This document shows, one piece after another, positions 31,024 to 42,535 of a stretch of DNA of 64,000 nucleotides. Source of the DNA: Malachius bipustulatus (taxonomy: Eukaryota; Arthropoda; Insecta; Coleoptera; Melyridae); assembly GCA_910589415.1 (NCBI GenBank), contig OU342631.1, positions 60,912,598 to 60,976,597 of the forward strand, written 5' to 3'. Position numbers and translations under genes: made by a program. The notes under the pieces were generated by a model that was not told the DNA's origin, ran no database searches, and worked only from the letters and a program-made list of their open reading frames with translations. Within the stretch, counting starts at the first letter, position 1; each line of letters begins with the position of its first letter.

Positions 31024-32324
31024 CGTGGTTTAACCACACCCTCTCGTCCACATCCGTAACAATACGGAGATGGTCGGGAGCGACACTGACGAGAAGTGTG
31101 ACCTTCTCGGTTACAGTTCTGGCAGACAACAGGGGCAGTGGTAGCACTGACATTAACATTTCGGAACGATTGGGTGACTTGGTATGAGTCCTCCAATCGT
31201 CGACAGGCACTTGCCAATTGTTCGAATGAAAAAAAATCATGTAGGGCCAATGACCTTACATAATGGGGTAGTAGGTTTCTACGTACGATATTCACCTGCT
31301 CCTTCTCTGAGAGAGAAGAGTTGAGCAGACGATGGAGCTCTGCCTGCATGAGGAAGAGAAAGTTTGTGACAGATTCTCCCCTGCCCTGCTTACGCCTCCT
31401 GATCTCGTCCAGTAAGTTCTGGTCGTGATCGGTGCGCATGAAAGCTCCTTTGAGCTGATAGACCAGATCATCCCAGTCATAAAAATTGTTGGCACGGTGA
31501 CCATTGTACCACCATGTCCACGCCACACCTTCAAAAAGATCACCTGCAGCAGCAAAGAGATCTGCTTCGTTGCAACCACGAGATGGCATCAACGATTCCA
31601 CCTTTTCGAGGAACTCCATAAGAGAGCCCTCACCTGAAAATTTTTTAATGCCCCATTTAAATACGGGGACCTTTTTTGCATGCTCAGCGTTCTGGGTTGA
31701 CCAGGATGTATTCTGAGCATGGGAAACCGGTGGAGATGGTTGCTGTGACGTGATAGGTGCATTGATGGATTGCACCACAGAAGTGACTGGGAATGACGGT
31801 GGCTGCAAAGTGGATGATGCCAGGGTGTTCGGCATAAAAGACACGGTCGCTGTTGTTCGCGGTGGAGAAGGGAGAGTCGGTGAGGCCGACGATGGATCTG
31901 GGGGCAGTTGAATCCTGTCCAACAGATCCGACTCTAGGATGATTAGAGCAACCTTTAGAGCCTCAAGTTTCTTACGTTCTTCCTCGGTGTTGGCAGTTAT
32001 TCGGCGAAGACGACCACTCATGTGTGACAGCCGTGAATTAACACGACGCTGTTCGGTGGAGCCGAGAGATACTGAAGAGGTGTTAACCAACTCTCTCACC
32101 TTGGTGATGGAGGCGAGCAATGCAGCTTCATCCTCATCAAAAGTAAAAGGGGATTGAGACGCTTGGGGATCAGAAAAACTACGGTCATTTGCCTCCTGGG
32201 CAAATAAACCCCGCAGATATCTACGCTTTTCCTCAACAGTGGCGGGCACCGTGAGACCCCGTATTAATATTTCATAACTAAGCTCCTCCGAAAGCAAATC
32301 TACCACATTGATTTTGTGAGACAT
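30876..32324 (-). CDS. gag: Gypsy gag: capsid and nucleocapsid
   Basis: About 482 aa, starting at the Met of MSHKINVVDLL; the 23 upstream codons in the same frame lie in the leader and are less likely used. A helical matrix-like N-terminus is followed by a Ser/Pro-rich linker and a Ty3/Arc-type capsid region (from about W-G-I-K-K-F-S-G, including AWTWWYNGH and RRKQGRGESV). The zinc knuckle CQNCNREGHTSRQC has a perfect CX2CX4HX4C pattern. A second, CYGCGREGVVKPRC, has lost its His. It packages element RNA into virus-like particles. The last codons contain the slippery site that leads into pol. Confidence 0.9.
   Translation of the reverse strand: MSHKINVVDLLSEELSYEILIRGLTVPATVEEKRRYLRGLFAQEANDRSFSDPQASQSPFTFDEDEAALLASITKVRELVNTSSVSLGSTEQRRVNSRLSHMSGRLRRITANTEEERKKLEALKVALIILESDLLDRIQLPPDPSSASPTLPSPPRTTATVSFMPNTLASSTLQPPSFPVTSVVQSINAPITSQQPSPPVSHAQNTSWSTQNAEHAKKVPVFKWGIKKFSGEGSLMEFLEKVESLMPSRGCNEADLFAAAGDLFEGVAWTWWYNGHRANNFYDWDDLVYQLKGAFMRTDHDQNLLDEIRRRKQGRGESVTNFLFLMQAELHRLLNSSLSEKEQVNIVRRNLLPHYVRSLALHDFFSFEQLASACRRLEDSYQVTQSFRNVNVSATTAPVVCQNCNREGHTSRQCRSRPSPYCYGCGREGVVKPRCPSCSKNANRPEARSTTAPAPGTSQGQSQAGTSKGKSAPGQPPKNGPK
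30888..30894 (-). promoter_or_regulatory. -1 ribosomal frameshift site A AAA AAC (gag to pol)
   Basis: On the minus strand, in gag phase, the codons CCA AAA AAC contain the heptamer A AAA AAC (X XXY YYZ), one of the strongest known -1 slippery sequences. It lies 3 codons before the gag stop (30876-30878), inside the gag/pol overlap. Gag and pol frames differ by exactly -1. A downstream pseudoknot was not demonstrated. Confidence 0.85.
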
Positions 32325-32393
32325 GATGTTAAAGGTTGGTATGTACGTAACGTAGAATTCCAAAGTTAAAATAAAAAAGAGAAAAAGATACAA

Positions 32394-34226
32394 GGGAGTT
32401 CAAATAGTACCTACTAATAAGGACCCCTACCTACAATGTTGAAAACTAATTGGCAATCAAAGAAAAATTTTTAATGTTTTTATTAACGTTAATATCAAAA
32501 GTTAGCACCTGAGGGATGGAGAACTACTATAACCCCACACTAATAATCAGTAATAGATAACGATAAAAAAATTAAATAATTAATCGGCAATAGTAATTAT
32601 TGAATTAATCAAATACCTGCAGAGCAGCAACAAAAGAGAAAAGCACACAGTATGGGTGATTGGTTCAAAGATGTAACTTTTAATTTTTTAATATATTTAA
32701 AAAAAAAGAAAACAGCAATAATAATAATGAAAGATCTTAAATGCTAAATTACTGTTCCTTAACGGCGAGCAGCAGAAATTGTTACGCTCAGCAACTCAGT
32801 CACCCAACTCAGCAAGGCTGTGCCGACCAGGCTCCGTCCACAGGTACGGTGGATTTTCCTGTGTAAAAAAAAATTAATTAGTGTGGGTAAAGGCAAGTTG
32901 CAAGACCAAGATGACCAATTAGACTACCAGTGACACCAATAATCGAAAATAGATGGAGAAAATTTTTAAAGATAATAGTAATAAGAAATAATTTATAAAG
33001 ATAATGTAACAAAATCTAATTAAAGAGCAATAATATAATATACAAAAATGTAACAAAAGCCACAATAATTGGGGCACACTCACACACACTCTCAATCAAA
33101 ATGACATAAACTTTCCTCTTGCGAGGAGAAAATGATTCCTGTTAAAAATAATTATGAAAGTGAGCAATATGTACTCATCCACACATAATAAGAATTCAAA
33201 TCAATACTCTATATAGAAAAGATTCAAAAAGTAGTGAAGACTCAATCTCACAGACTTGAAAATAAATAATTTAAAATTTAAATATTCATAAATAATTTCG
33301 CCCACTCAGACGAGAAGACTCGCCCCCTTCATGGAGGATGGTAAGGCCTTGCAAAGTAACATTATTGCGGGTGCAATGAGTGAAGGTAGAGTTATGTAAT
33401 AAAAAAATAAAGTTGATAAGTCCCAGGTCAAAAAAAAACTCATCATCCCAGATGAATAAAAAAAAACAATTAAATAAATACTCCTAAGTTAACTAACTAT
33501 AAATAAATGAAAAGAAACAAATTTGATCTTTGATAGGTGTATAATAAAATAATTCTAAAAAGTAACAACACCAAAATATTTCAAAGTCAAATTGTTTTAA
33601 TAATAATCATGAATTATTATTTATCATGAATAAATGCAGAAATTTTAAATAATTTCACAATAAAATAACTTAAAGGAGTCGAAATAATTTTCCAGGATAA
33701 AGAATCAAATTTTGCGGACCTGATATGGAGCTTATCACTCATAAAAAAAACTACTACCTTCCTTGAAACTGATAACAGGCCAATTCTGCACGATTAAAAA
33801 TTAAATTTTTAAAATGTTAAAATGCAATTAAATATTTATTACACCCACAATAATTATTATAAATTTCATGAAAAATTTGAAAAATTTCAATAAAATAAAA
33901 TTTGGACACATCAAAGAACCGAAACAAACCACAGCAATACCATTTCCCTCACTAAAAATCATGCCTGCTATTTTCATGAAAAGATTAAAATGTTATTGAA
34001 AAGATTAATGAAAAAAAATGGAAAATTTTACTAGAAAATTGGAAAAATGAAAACTGAAACCACCTGGATACCATCTGTTATTGCGATACTGTAAAATTGC
34101 TTTTACCGAACTCTTCAACCTGATCTGCCGCTCAAGTGTAGCAATGCCAAACAAAAAAAATTACAAAAGATTTAAATAGAGCAATTATCATGACTTTGAA
34201 AGTCTCAGGGTCTTCAAATTACGAGG
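32394..34226 (-). other. Long non-coding leader of the gypsy element
   Basis: About 1.8 kb between primer site and gag, AT-rich and A-rich on the plus strand. No coding frame was found; it probably contains the packaging signal and 5' UTR. A candidate TGATATGG...TACCATCTG region near 33720-34075 shows nothing distinctive. Confidence 0.6.
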
Positions 34227-34244
34227 GCCCCGCGTTGGGCGCCA
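34227..34244 (-). promoter_or_regulatory. tRNA-Lys primer binding site
   Basis: The plus strand reads GCCCCGCGTTGGGCGCCA, ending in CCA like a mature tRNA 3' end. It differs at one base from the insect tRNA-Lys 3' sequence used by gypsy-type elements (established knowledge). It lies 3 bp inside the 5' LTR, as required for minus-strand priming. Confidence 0.85.
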
Positions 34245-34247
34245 ATT

Positions 34248-35750
34248 TATAACCTTCCGTTCCACCCCGAGCAATTTTCGGGGAGGTTAGGAATGCTATT
34301 TAGCAGCCAGCTAGCTCAAAATGAAAAAATTCACTGTTGTTATGGCAATGCACACAAATGAACAACGTCACAGGCAGAAGGAAATTCACAAGCAAATTTT
34401 AACAGTTTTTATTAAAGTAAGTAATAAATATAAATAGATAGTAAAATGTAATAAATATATCAAATATCACAAAATAGAAAAATACAATTATTGGTGAATT
34501 ACAGATGATCACAGGTAGGTATACAGTTAACAATAAAATATCAAATGAAATATCAAATCACAGAAATTATGCAATGATTATAATAATGAAATAGGTATTA
34601 ATTAAATGAGAAGGATTAAACGGCAAAGCACAAAAAAAATTATATTGAAACCCACACGATGACGTGTGGGGGCGATATTAATAATAGAAAAAATTGCTTT
34701 ATTGAATAAGATTAAAAATTACAAACTGCGGAAATTATGACATAATGAGGCACTAGAGCCCTGGAGGTGAAATTAAAAAGCAATTATTTGAAAAGTGAGA
34801 ATAGCAACCAGGCTAAGTTATACCAGGTGAAGAATTGAACCACTTATCTTTGTAAAGCAGGTGGTGTAGGTGCCTGCTTCAAAAGTGTTCCACACGACTC
34901 CCCGAGGACGTGCCATGGATGGTGGAAATGCTGGTGGTAGTGCTGGTCGTGCCGTGGGAGTGCTCCTGGTGCTGGTGCTGGTGCTGGTACTGGTACCGCT
35001 GCTAGCTAGCCGGTCATGATAAGCCTGTCATCGGTCCTGACGGTCTTGTGGGCGTAGAAAGGCATCCATTAAAAAAGGGGGCGAACTCCCTACAGCAGAT
35101 CAGAAGATTTCAGACTCAGCATAATAATGATCGGCGCGAATCCTCGAGAGTAATGAGAACGTGTTGAACTTAAATAGTTCAACCCTTCACATGATAAAAA
35201 TTGAGGTTAATAAAAAGTAACCTCCAAAACTCTCGAGAACTCACCGTCAATAATAAAATATAAAGCAATATAAAATAATAGCAACCACGATAATATTAAA
35301 AGTAATAAATGATTGGAAATTAATTTAGAGAAATGAAATGAGATCGGCGATCTTGACTCGCCACTCAACCTTCACATGGTATTATAAAATAAAAGCAGTA
35401 TTACGGAGAATGCTCCACACTTACCTACTGAGTGGGTGAGGGGCTGCTTTCTAGCTGCGAGACATTATGTTTAGGTGGTTGTTTAAAGAGAGTTTTTAAC
35501 AGGAATCAATCATCCATGACTGTGTTGCATCCTATATTAATTATTCCCCTCCCTGCAGGTATTACGAATTGCAGCGAGGCGCGACTCGGGAAGTACGAAC
35601 GGTAGTGTCGCCCTCGCTCGGTGTTAACGCAACCTATTAAGGCAACATACCTACAGTGCGCTCTCGAAATATCTAGTCCTACCTACAGGGAAAATGAATA
35701 AATTTTATTTATTTAAAAATGAATGCAACGGTGTCAAAAGAACCGTTACA
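34248..35750 (-). repeat. 5' LTR of the gypsy element
   Basis: 1,503 bp, offset 11,105 from the other LTR along its whole length. It carries promoter and polyadenylation functions on the minus strand. The apparent identity of the two LTRs implies a very recent insertion. Confidence 0.95.
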
Positions 35751-36008
35751 CACTAATTATCCTTATTGTTGATGGTAACTATCCCCTTTCTCTTGGCACA
35801 ATTCTCGGTATAATGTCAGCGTATACTTACTGCATGTTTCGCCATGAGTCCCTATCACGGGTGAAGCTAGTTATTATAATTTTGAAGGTATCCATAAATC
35901 TAGGCCCCAGTCCCTGCTTCACCTATCTCTATGGCTGTTATTGCTGCCTCTTCAGCCATTGTTCATAAACAGGCATCTGTATTGATACGTCTGTCGTCCT
36001 TTTCCAAA

Positions 36009-36476
36009 CTATTGATCACATCTTTGGATGTAGTTTTCTAGAGATTTCAGTCTTTTAAGAGTTGCAACCCCCAGGTATATATTATATCCGTACTTTGCTT
36101 GAAACCTGGGTATCAGCTGTATATTGGTGTCTTGTCTGTGATTTATGACGTATTGTTCTAGATTATAACTGCGGCGGTTCTCTATGTTGGCGATTTCGCA
36201 CTCGGTGATTGACTTTGGTAGCATCTGCATCAATGCGTAGAAACCCTCGGTGTCCATCACTACGCAGGCATTTGGAGACTTCGCACTGTGTAATTTAATC
36301 ACCGTCCATAAATTCGTGCATGGATTAAGACCCAAAGTTATCAACTTGCACGCGCTATCATTTACGGGGATTGTGCTTGCATATAGGAGACACTTAGCGT
36401 CGATTTCCTGCATACTTCTTTCTCGCTGCGACTCCGGCATGGCCTCGGATAGCAGATTTGTACGATACAATGACAT
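36009..36476 (-). CDS. Unidentified 155-aa protein of the giant palindrome, right copy
   Basis: This is the mirror of the frame at 13636-14103 (coordinates sum to 50112). It is open over its full length and differs only by Tyr for Asn at about residue 35, caused by a two-base TA/AT change. Convergent pointing toward the palindrome centre holds for both copies. The function is unknown; see the left copy for what can be seen in the protein. Survival of an open frame in both arms is compatible with selection but also with very recent duplication, so it is not proof of function. Confidence 0.55.
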   Translation of the reverse strand: MSLYRTNLLSEAMPESQRERSMQEIDAKCLLYASTIPVNDSACKLITLGLNPCTNLWTVIKLHSAKSPNACVVMDTEGFYALMQMLPKSITECEIANIENRRSYNLEQYVINHRQDTNIQLIPRFQAKYGYNIYLGVATLKRLKSLENYIQRCDQ

Positions 36477-39400
36477 GATGATTCAGCGTCTTGTAAGGGT
36501 ACACCAACCTGTATAACAACACTGTCTTCAGCCGGAAGGAACTAAATTCGCACACTCAGTCAGAAGACTATATGGTAACCCGCTGCATAGCGGTGTACTT
36601 AGGCGACCCCCTCCCCTACCTGTTACATATCCCTTACATCAAACACCCGATTCCCTCCCCATCCCCTCTATTATGTTTATGTTAATGGGCGCATCAAGTA
36701 GTGGATATCGGCCACCACTCTGCATATGATTCAATTTAGACGTGTCGAAACTTGTCGTCTCCGTGGTGAGTCATATAAAAACCGGTTTTCGGTGCAGGTA
36801 GTAGTTGGGTAGGTGTGTGGATAGGTATGCAGGTAGATCTTCGTAGTGAATACCGGTTTTCGATGCTGGTGGGTGCGACGGATCTATGGATTAACATAAT
36901 AACGGTTTTCGACGTTGGTGGTCGTCCGTCCGTTGTTTGTCGATTACGAAGGAATAACTTGACTCCTCTATTGTATTCCCGTAACAAAACAGGGTAGGTA
37001 CGTGGTGTCGCCGATTAGCGGTTATGTATAATTTTTAAAAAGAAGTGCTATTTATTTATGAATTTCTGTCTTAATTCATGGTAATAGGTATAGGTATATA
37101 TTATAGGTATATAAATATATATAGGTATAGGTATATTATCTACGGAGCGTCTATGACCTATGAACTAGGGCCCCCCTATCACATACCTTTTATGTAACCA
37201 TGAAATAATACTAATATATGGTTTTTAATATCCCTATAGTCTCGCTGCTGTCATAATATGTTGTTTAAGGAGCTGATATATAAGCATACTGTACAGCATG
37301 TCTCTTCTGAACACAAAGTGCAAGTCCTTTGGCGGTTTTAGCTCTGGATCCCTCTGAAGGATACTTGGTTATTGCGATCAGACTCGTTCCATGTCTTCTG
37401 GGGTGTATTCCATGAGCTCCCCGTCTGCTTGGGTATTTTAGCGACATTTTATATCATGCAGTTTTAACCCAACTCTACGGAGCTGTCGAGATCCGTCTCT
37501 GAGGTCTTGGGTGTCTGGAAACGCTGATAGAGTCACACCCTGTGCTAGCTACTCTCGTGGGTGTAATCAGTACTTAAGACTGCATTGATATCCCTGTAGA
37601 ATACTTAATACAGGATGATTCATAATATCTGCGCCCTTTTGAGTATGCATTATATAGGTTATGGGAATTGTATACCTACTTACAGCTGTACGCTATTAAT
37701 ACTATCATACTTGTACTTACCTATTTATAATCATGATTATAGGTATAGGTACCTACTTATAATTATTTAGGTACTTAATTTAAAAGTTATTGCGCTGATG
37801 TACCGAATAATACTATTAATAAAGATAATATTAATAACAATAATGATGTGATACTGAGAATGCTGAGAATGAATCGACTAATAATAATAATAATGAAGAT
37901 GGCGTACTATTGCTCCCGACCGATATACAGGCTGGCCGCCACTACCGTCTGGGCTTCAGTCAGGGTCGTTAATATAAAGGATGATTCATAATATCTGGAC
38001 CCTTTTGAGTATGCATTATATAGGTTATGGGGATTGTATACCTACTTACAGCTGTACGCTATTAATACGGTACTTACCTGTTTATAATCATGATATAGGT
38101 AGAGGTACCTACTTATAATTATTTAGGTACTGAATTTATAAGTTATTGCGCTGATGTACCGAATAATACTATTAATAATAATAATAATAATAATAATGAA
38201 GATGTCGTACTATTGCTCCCGAACGATATACAGGCTGGCTGCCACTACCATCTGGGTCTTCAGTCAGGGTCGTTAATTATAGCTGGTGTAATAGATCTGT
38301 CGTGTTCGGACTTGCTTAGCTAGATGTACCGCTGTTAGTCTTAACACTACAAGACGGTTATCTTGGATGTGTATACCTTAAGGTACATGTGTAGGGTCTT
38401 TTATAATTCGTGTCTTATTACACTTACTGCCATGTTCTGTAAGGGGAGTTATGTATCTATTTTCTGTCTCACATTTTACATTATTATTTATTGATTTTTA
38501 TAAGACGGTTTAGAATCGCACAACCATGTTTTCATTCTTCGACTTGTCATAGAGGTGCGTCTCCCATTGGTAGGCTGGTTTTTTCAGATATTAAGACCGG
38601 TTTTCATCGTCGGTGGCCGGCTTTCAGACGCGTCGATACTTGTCATGGCTTGCACCCCCGCGGCCCTCCCCCTCCCCTACCTCATACACCCGATATTCTA
38701 CCCCCACCCCTCGATTATCTTTATTCTGATTGGTGCATCAAGTTGTGTAGTTACCCCCTCCCCTACATCATACACCCTATATTCTACCCCCACCCCTCGA
38801 TTATCTTTATTCTAATTGGTTCTTCATGTAGTGGACCTCGGCCCCAACTCTTCATATAATTCAATTTCAGACGTGTCGATGGTTGTTGTCTCCGTGGTGA
38901 GTCATATAAAACCGGTTTTCGGTGCAGGTAGTAGTTGGGTAGGTGGGTTGGTAGGTATGCAGGTAGGTCTTCGTAGTGATTACCGGTTTTCGATGCTGGT
39001 GTGTGCGACTGACCTATGGATTAACATAATAACGGTTTTCAATGTTGGTGGTCCCTTTCAGACGTGTCGAAGCTTGTCGAATCGGATGTATTAACTTGAC
39101 TTCTCTTTTTGTGTTCGCATAGCAAAGACCGGCAGCTTTATTGTGTTCCAGACAAGGAAACGCCGACAAAGGGCCGCCGAACAAAGGAGTGCCAAGCGGG
39201 CGTGATTAATGACCCCCGATTTCTAAGAACTCATTAGTCTATTGTGTTTCCGAACAAAGGACCGGGTGCAGGTGCGCTGTTTTAAGACATGTCGAAGCTT
39301 GTGTTTCCGTTGAACACTCTGAGATCTTATCTGTTTCTGATGCAGGTATGTACATAAATAACAATTAACTTGATAGGTTTGTTGCATTCCGGATATGATT

Positions 39401-39852
39401 AATGGTGCACGTGTGCACCTCAAAGGTGTCGCCGCTATCTCCGTGGGGTCATAATAGGTATAATAAATAACAATTAAGATGACATTAAGGGATTAGGTTT
39501 TTTTTTAATTATACAATTTATATTCAGTGACACGTGAGGGTTATAAATAACAACATAATTAATTCTATTGTATTTCACACAAAGGAACGCCGACAAAGGG
39601 CCGCCGAACAAAGGAGTGAGAGGTGGGCGTGATTAATGACCTTGATAACAATAGAACTCATTAGGCTATTGTGTTTCCGTATATGATTAATGACCCTAAT
39701 TTACATAAATAAGCTTTTAAATTGACAGATTTATTGCTATCGTCGGCTCTGCATGAGGCCAGGTCAGTTCAGCTAAAATTTCCCTAGACTGCCATTTTTC
39801 CCTAGATCTAGGGAAATCCGACGGACCCAGGTGGCGCCCTTTCTACTGCGAC

Positions 39853-40868
39853 CGAAGGAAATATTTTTTTCCGATTCGAAGAATCCAGATGGCGGCCATT
39901 TTGTAATTTTAACGTAACGAAAAGACTCCCGGCCACTACAATCCGGTGAAATATTTCGAAAAACCAAATCGAACTGTCACATTTGAAACGTCAAAATCGA
40001 AAAGTTGAAAAAACGCGAGTTTTTGCACACGAAAAAAATTAATTAAAATCGAAGAATCAAGATGGCGGCCAGATTTTGGTATCGTCGTGAAGGTAAAATG
40101 TGCAGCAATAACATATTGGTGGTATATACAAAAAACTGTCATTTATTAAATGTCAAAATCAAGAGCATTTAAAAAAATCGTTTCTCTTTTCAAAAAACTC
40201 ATTTTGGCAATTTGTTGATTCCACACACCGCATTGACATATTTGACATCTGTGAAAAAAATTCCGTGCTTCTCCGCGACCTGTTCTCTCTTTCACGACTA
40301 ACTTGAACTGTTGAACTAACGCGTGACTAACTTTTACGCGCGATCTCGGAAGTTCCCATATTGGTCCTTCAGGAGCGATATAGAAAAAAAATAACACAAA
40401 AAGAGATGAATGGCAGATTTTAACTATGACGCGGAATGTACTGATCACAGTGCCGTATAGCGACATAGAAAAAAAGGTAACACGAAAAAAACATGAAAAA
40501 TTCTAACTTTGACGGGGATCTACTGAAAAACCGGGCCGAGGGCCCGCAATGGAGGGCCGAGGGCCCGACGCCGCCGTCAAGCCAAGATCTCGGAAGAGAC
40601 CTTGTTAATATTTTATAACTATACTGATGGAAATAGGAACAAGAAATAGGTTATAATAATATCGATGAGTGACGAAATTTTGAAAAAGTGTGGAGTATCG
40701 AAGCCGAATTCTCACCATATTTATTTTGATCATTTCAAAGAAGAAAATGCTGTTAGTACAGCAAATAATATACCAAAAACTGCAAGGAAGCACATTATTG
40801 GAATTGTGGAACATAAAAAGTTTACACACATTTAGCGATTCAATCTCTTTTTGAAATAAACAACTTGC
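39853..40868. other. Right flank of the giant palindrome
   Basis: Two copies of GAAGAATC(C/A)A(A)GATGGCGGCC lie at about 39877 and 40052, each with an AAAACGCGAG/AAAAACTC-type continuation, so this is a local diverged repeat. A second pair, AGAAAAAAAATAACAC and AGAAAAAAAGGTAACAC, sits near 40383 and 40466. GGGCCGAGGGCCCG occurs near 40533 and 40555. No gene was seen. Confidence 0.5.
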
Positions 40869-42394
40869 TATACACCGTTCACATATTAAAAAAGAACTAG
40901 TTTGCCATGAACTTTTGTTTTTAGGTTTGCAAAAATGAAAACTCCCTAGATCTCGATTGACAATATCAGCTGATCGAGATATTAAAGGTTAATAAAAATA
41001 AACATTTGTCAAATCACTCAAATTGTCTCAGCTGATTAACAGCCTTGTTGTCTAATTGAAGTTTTAGAAGAAGGGGTATCTAGGATAGGTAATTTTTTAC
41101 TCTGATCAATTTTTTTCAAACTGACAACTAAAATTATTAAATTTTTGACATTTTAAATTTCGAAAGAGCAAAATGTCGAAAATAATATCTTTAGATGGAT
41201 AAATCCACATTAGGAAAGCAATTCAATGATTAAGATCCAGAAAGTCCAAACTTGAGCAAACATTTAAGTCATTCTCTGAAGGTAAAATATATTTCGGATG
41301 TAAGTATTAAGTAAAATATGTGTATCTGCTAAATTGCTAGTAATGCGGTCTCTGATAGTAGTCAGACCGTGCATTAGCAAGTATTATTAGACAGGTCAAA
41401 TGTGAAATTACACATTTGGGCAGCCCGCCTAAAACAGGCACTAATTATGAAAATATTGTGTTTCCGAAAGATTTGCAATAATCTATTTCCAATACAACCC
41501 AATCGATGACATGGGGGTATTGTAAACTTCATTATACAAGCACGTAAATTAGCAGCTTCCCTCTAAGGATAAAGTAAAGAATGTATGTCTTGAAGAGCTT
41601 TCAAAATGTAAGTACACCTGATATATGACAAAATTAATATAATCATTGTGAAAAACTTATTTCGGAGGACTGGACGAAACAAATGGACATGGTGAAAATC
41701 TTATTAAAATCAGAGCGCTGAAGATGATTCCAGATTCTAAGCAGGATGCAGTAGCTGTTATTGATAATGGGGGATAATTTTGGGCCAGAAGCGAAAACTG
41801 AAAAGTATCTTGTGTAAAACATTCTCAAGTCTAGAATCTTTGGCTGGTTTCTGACACAGTACTACGATACCGAATAACCGACGAATTGACGAAAAATATT
41901 TTTTATTTACGTACCTATATTTTAATATTTTAATAAACGCACCGATATATTTTAATTACCTGCTATGTATTTATTAAAAGTAAATTAATATAATTGATTA
42001 AAGTTTTTTATTTTATATTCAAAAAGTACATTTGTGTATTTTCCTAACTTGGCAAAATTGCATGATAACCTTTTTCTCAAACTCTTATGAAAAGCTTAAG
42101 ATTTTAAGATCTTAGATCCGGCGACATTGCGTTCTAGTTAAAGATTGCAATATGTGACTAAATGATTCAAAATAAAAAGCCCCCAAAGATGTAAATATAA
42201 ATATAATAAGAAGAATACCAAAAATATCAAAAATCCATCTGGCAACTATGTCCTGTTCCTTGCCATAAAACTTCAACCTCATAAAAAAGAGACATAACCA
42301 AACTCCAGCCAATGATTGACAGCGGTTATACCCCAGTGATTTCTATCACCCTACACCATAACCCAATTCTTTTATAATAAGTGAACGGTGTATA
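40869..42394. mobile_element. 1.5-kb mariner-like TIR element
   Basis: TATACACCGTTCAC at 40869 faces GTGAACGGTGTATA ending at 42394 (perfect 14 bp, with TA at both edges). This fits Tc1/mariner insertion at TA. Inside, an imperfect hairpin (TTGCTAGTAATGCGGTCT...AGACCGTGCATTAGCAA, about 41335-41382) and a short degenerate coding-like stretch near 41650-41780 are visible. I could not identify a transposase. It is probably non-autonomous or decayed. Confidence 0.65.
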
Positions 42395-42535
42395 TATCAA
42401 TAACATTGTGTGAAATAGTAGTTAATAATAATAATTGTCAATATAATAAACATATTGAAAACTTTCTTGCATTAATAATAATTATTAATCCCAATTTCAT
42501 CCGTCTAATTAATTTTAAGCGAGATTCAGAGTTGA

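Larger units (their letters stand above)
23143..35750 (-). mobile_element. Ty3/gypsy LTR retrotransposon (no env), pol interrupted
   Basis: 12,608 bp between 4-bp duplications CACT (23139-23142 and 35751-35754); mirror arithmetic gives exactly 12,612 with the duplication. LTRs are 1,503 bp each and identical in length. On the minus strand it reads LTR, tRNA-Lys primer site, long leader, gag, pol (protease, RT, RNase H, integrase), a ~1.6-kb non-coding tail with tandem repeats, LTR. The order RT-RH-integrase defines Ty3/gypsy. No envelope frame follows pol. A 1.36-kb insertion separates RT from RNase H, so this copy cannot make full-length Pol. Confidence 0.95.
10213..39848. mobile_element. 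Giant palindromic transposable element with nested retrotransposons
   Basis: Positions x and y pair as x+y=33491 near the centre, 37500 beyond the CR1 insertion and 50112 beyond the gypsy insertion. The changes (4009 and 12612) equal each insert plus its target duplication. Without inserts the unit is about 13,015 bp: arms of 6,515 and 6,464 bp and a 36-bp spacer. The outer ends read CAGTAGAAAGGGCGCC / GGCGCCCTTTCTACTG. They are flanked by CGAC at 10209-10212 and 39849-39852, a likely 4-bp target duplication. No known transposase, integrase or polymerase gene is visible. The structure recalls foldback elements, whose long TIRs are built of subrepeats, but the 155-codon gene in each arm matches nothing I recognise. 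Confidence 0.85.
16764..39848 (-). repeat. Right arm of giant palindrome, split into three by insertions
   Basis: The arm segments are 16764-18225, 22230-23142 and 35751-39848. Visible differences from the left arm are very few: a TA/AT swap in the 155-codon ORF (13728-13729 versus 36383-36384), one substitution near 38132 (mirror 11980), and the missing 51 bp. The near identity implies recent formation or ongoing gene conversion. Confidence 0.9.

Noticed and set aside
10213..39848. Palindrome as a sequencing or assembly artefact (read-through hairpin)
   Set aside because: The spacer is not adapter-like, the arms differ at specific sites, the two flanks differ, and each retrotransposon with its own target duplication occurs on one side only.
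10213..39848. Polinton/Maverick or DNA-virus insertion
   Set aside because: No protein-primed polymerase, integrase, ATPase or capsid frame is visible, and the arms are far too long compared with the unique centre.
40146..40466. 106-codon minus-strand ORF and neighbouring ORFs in the right flank
   Set aside because: AT-rich repeat sequence, no domain, no splice or promoter signals.
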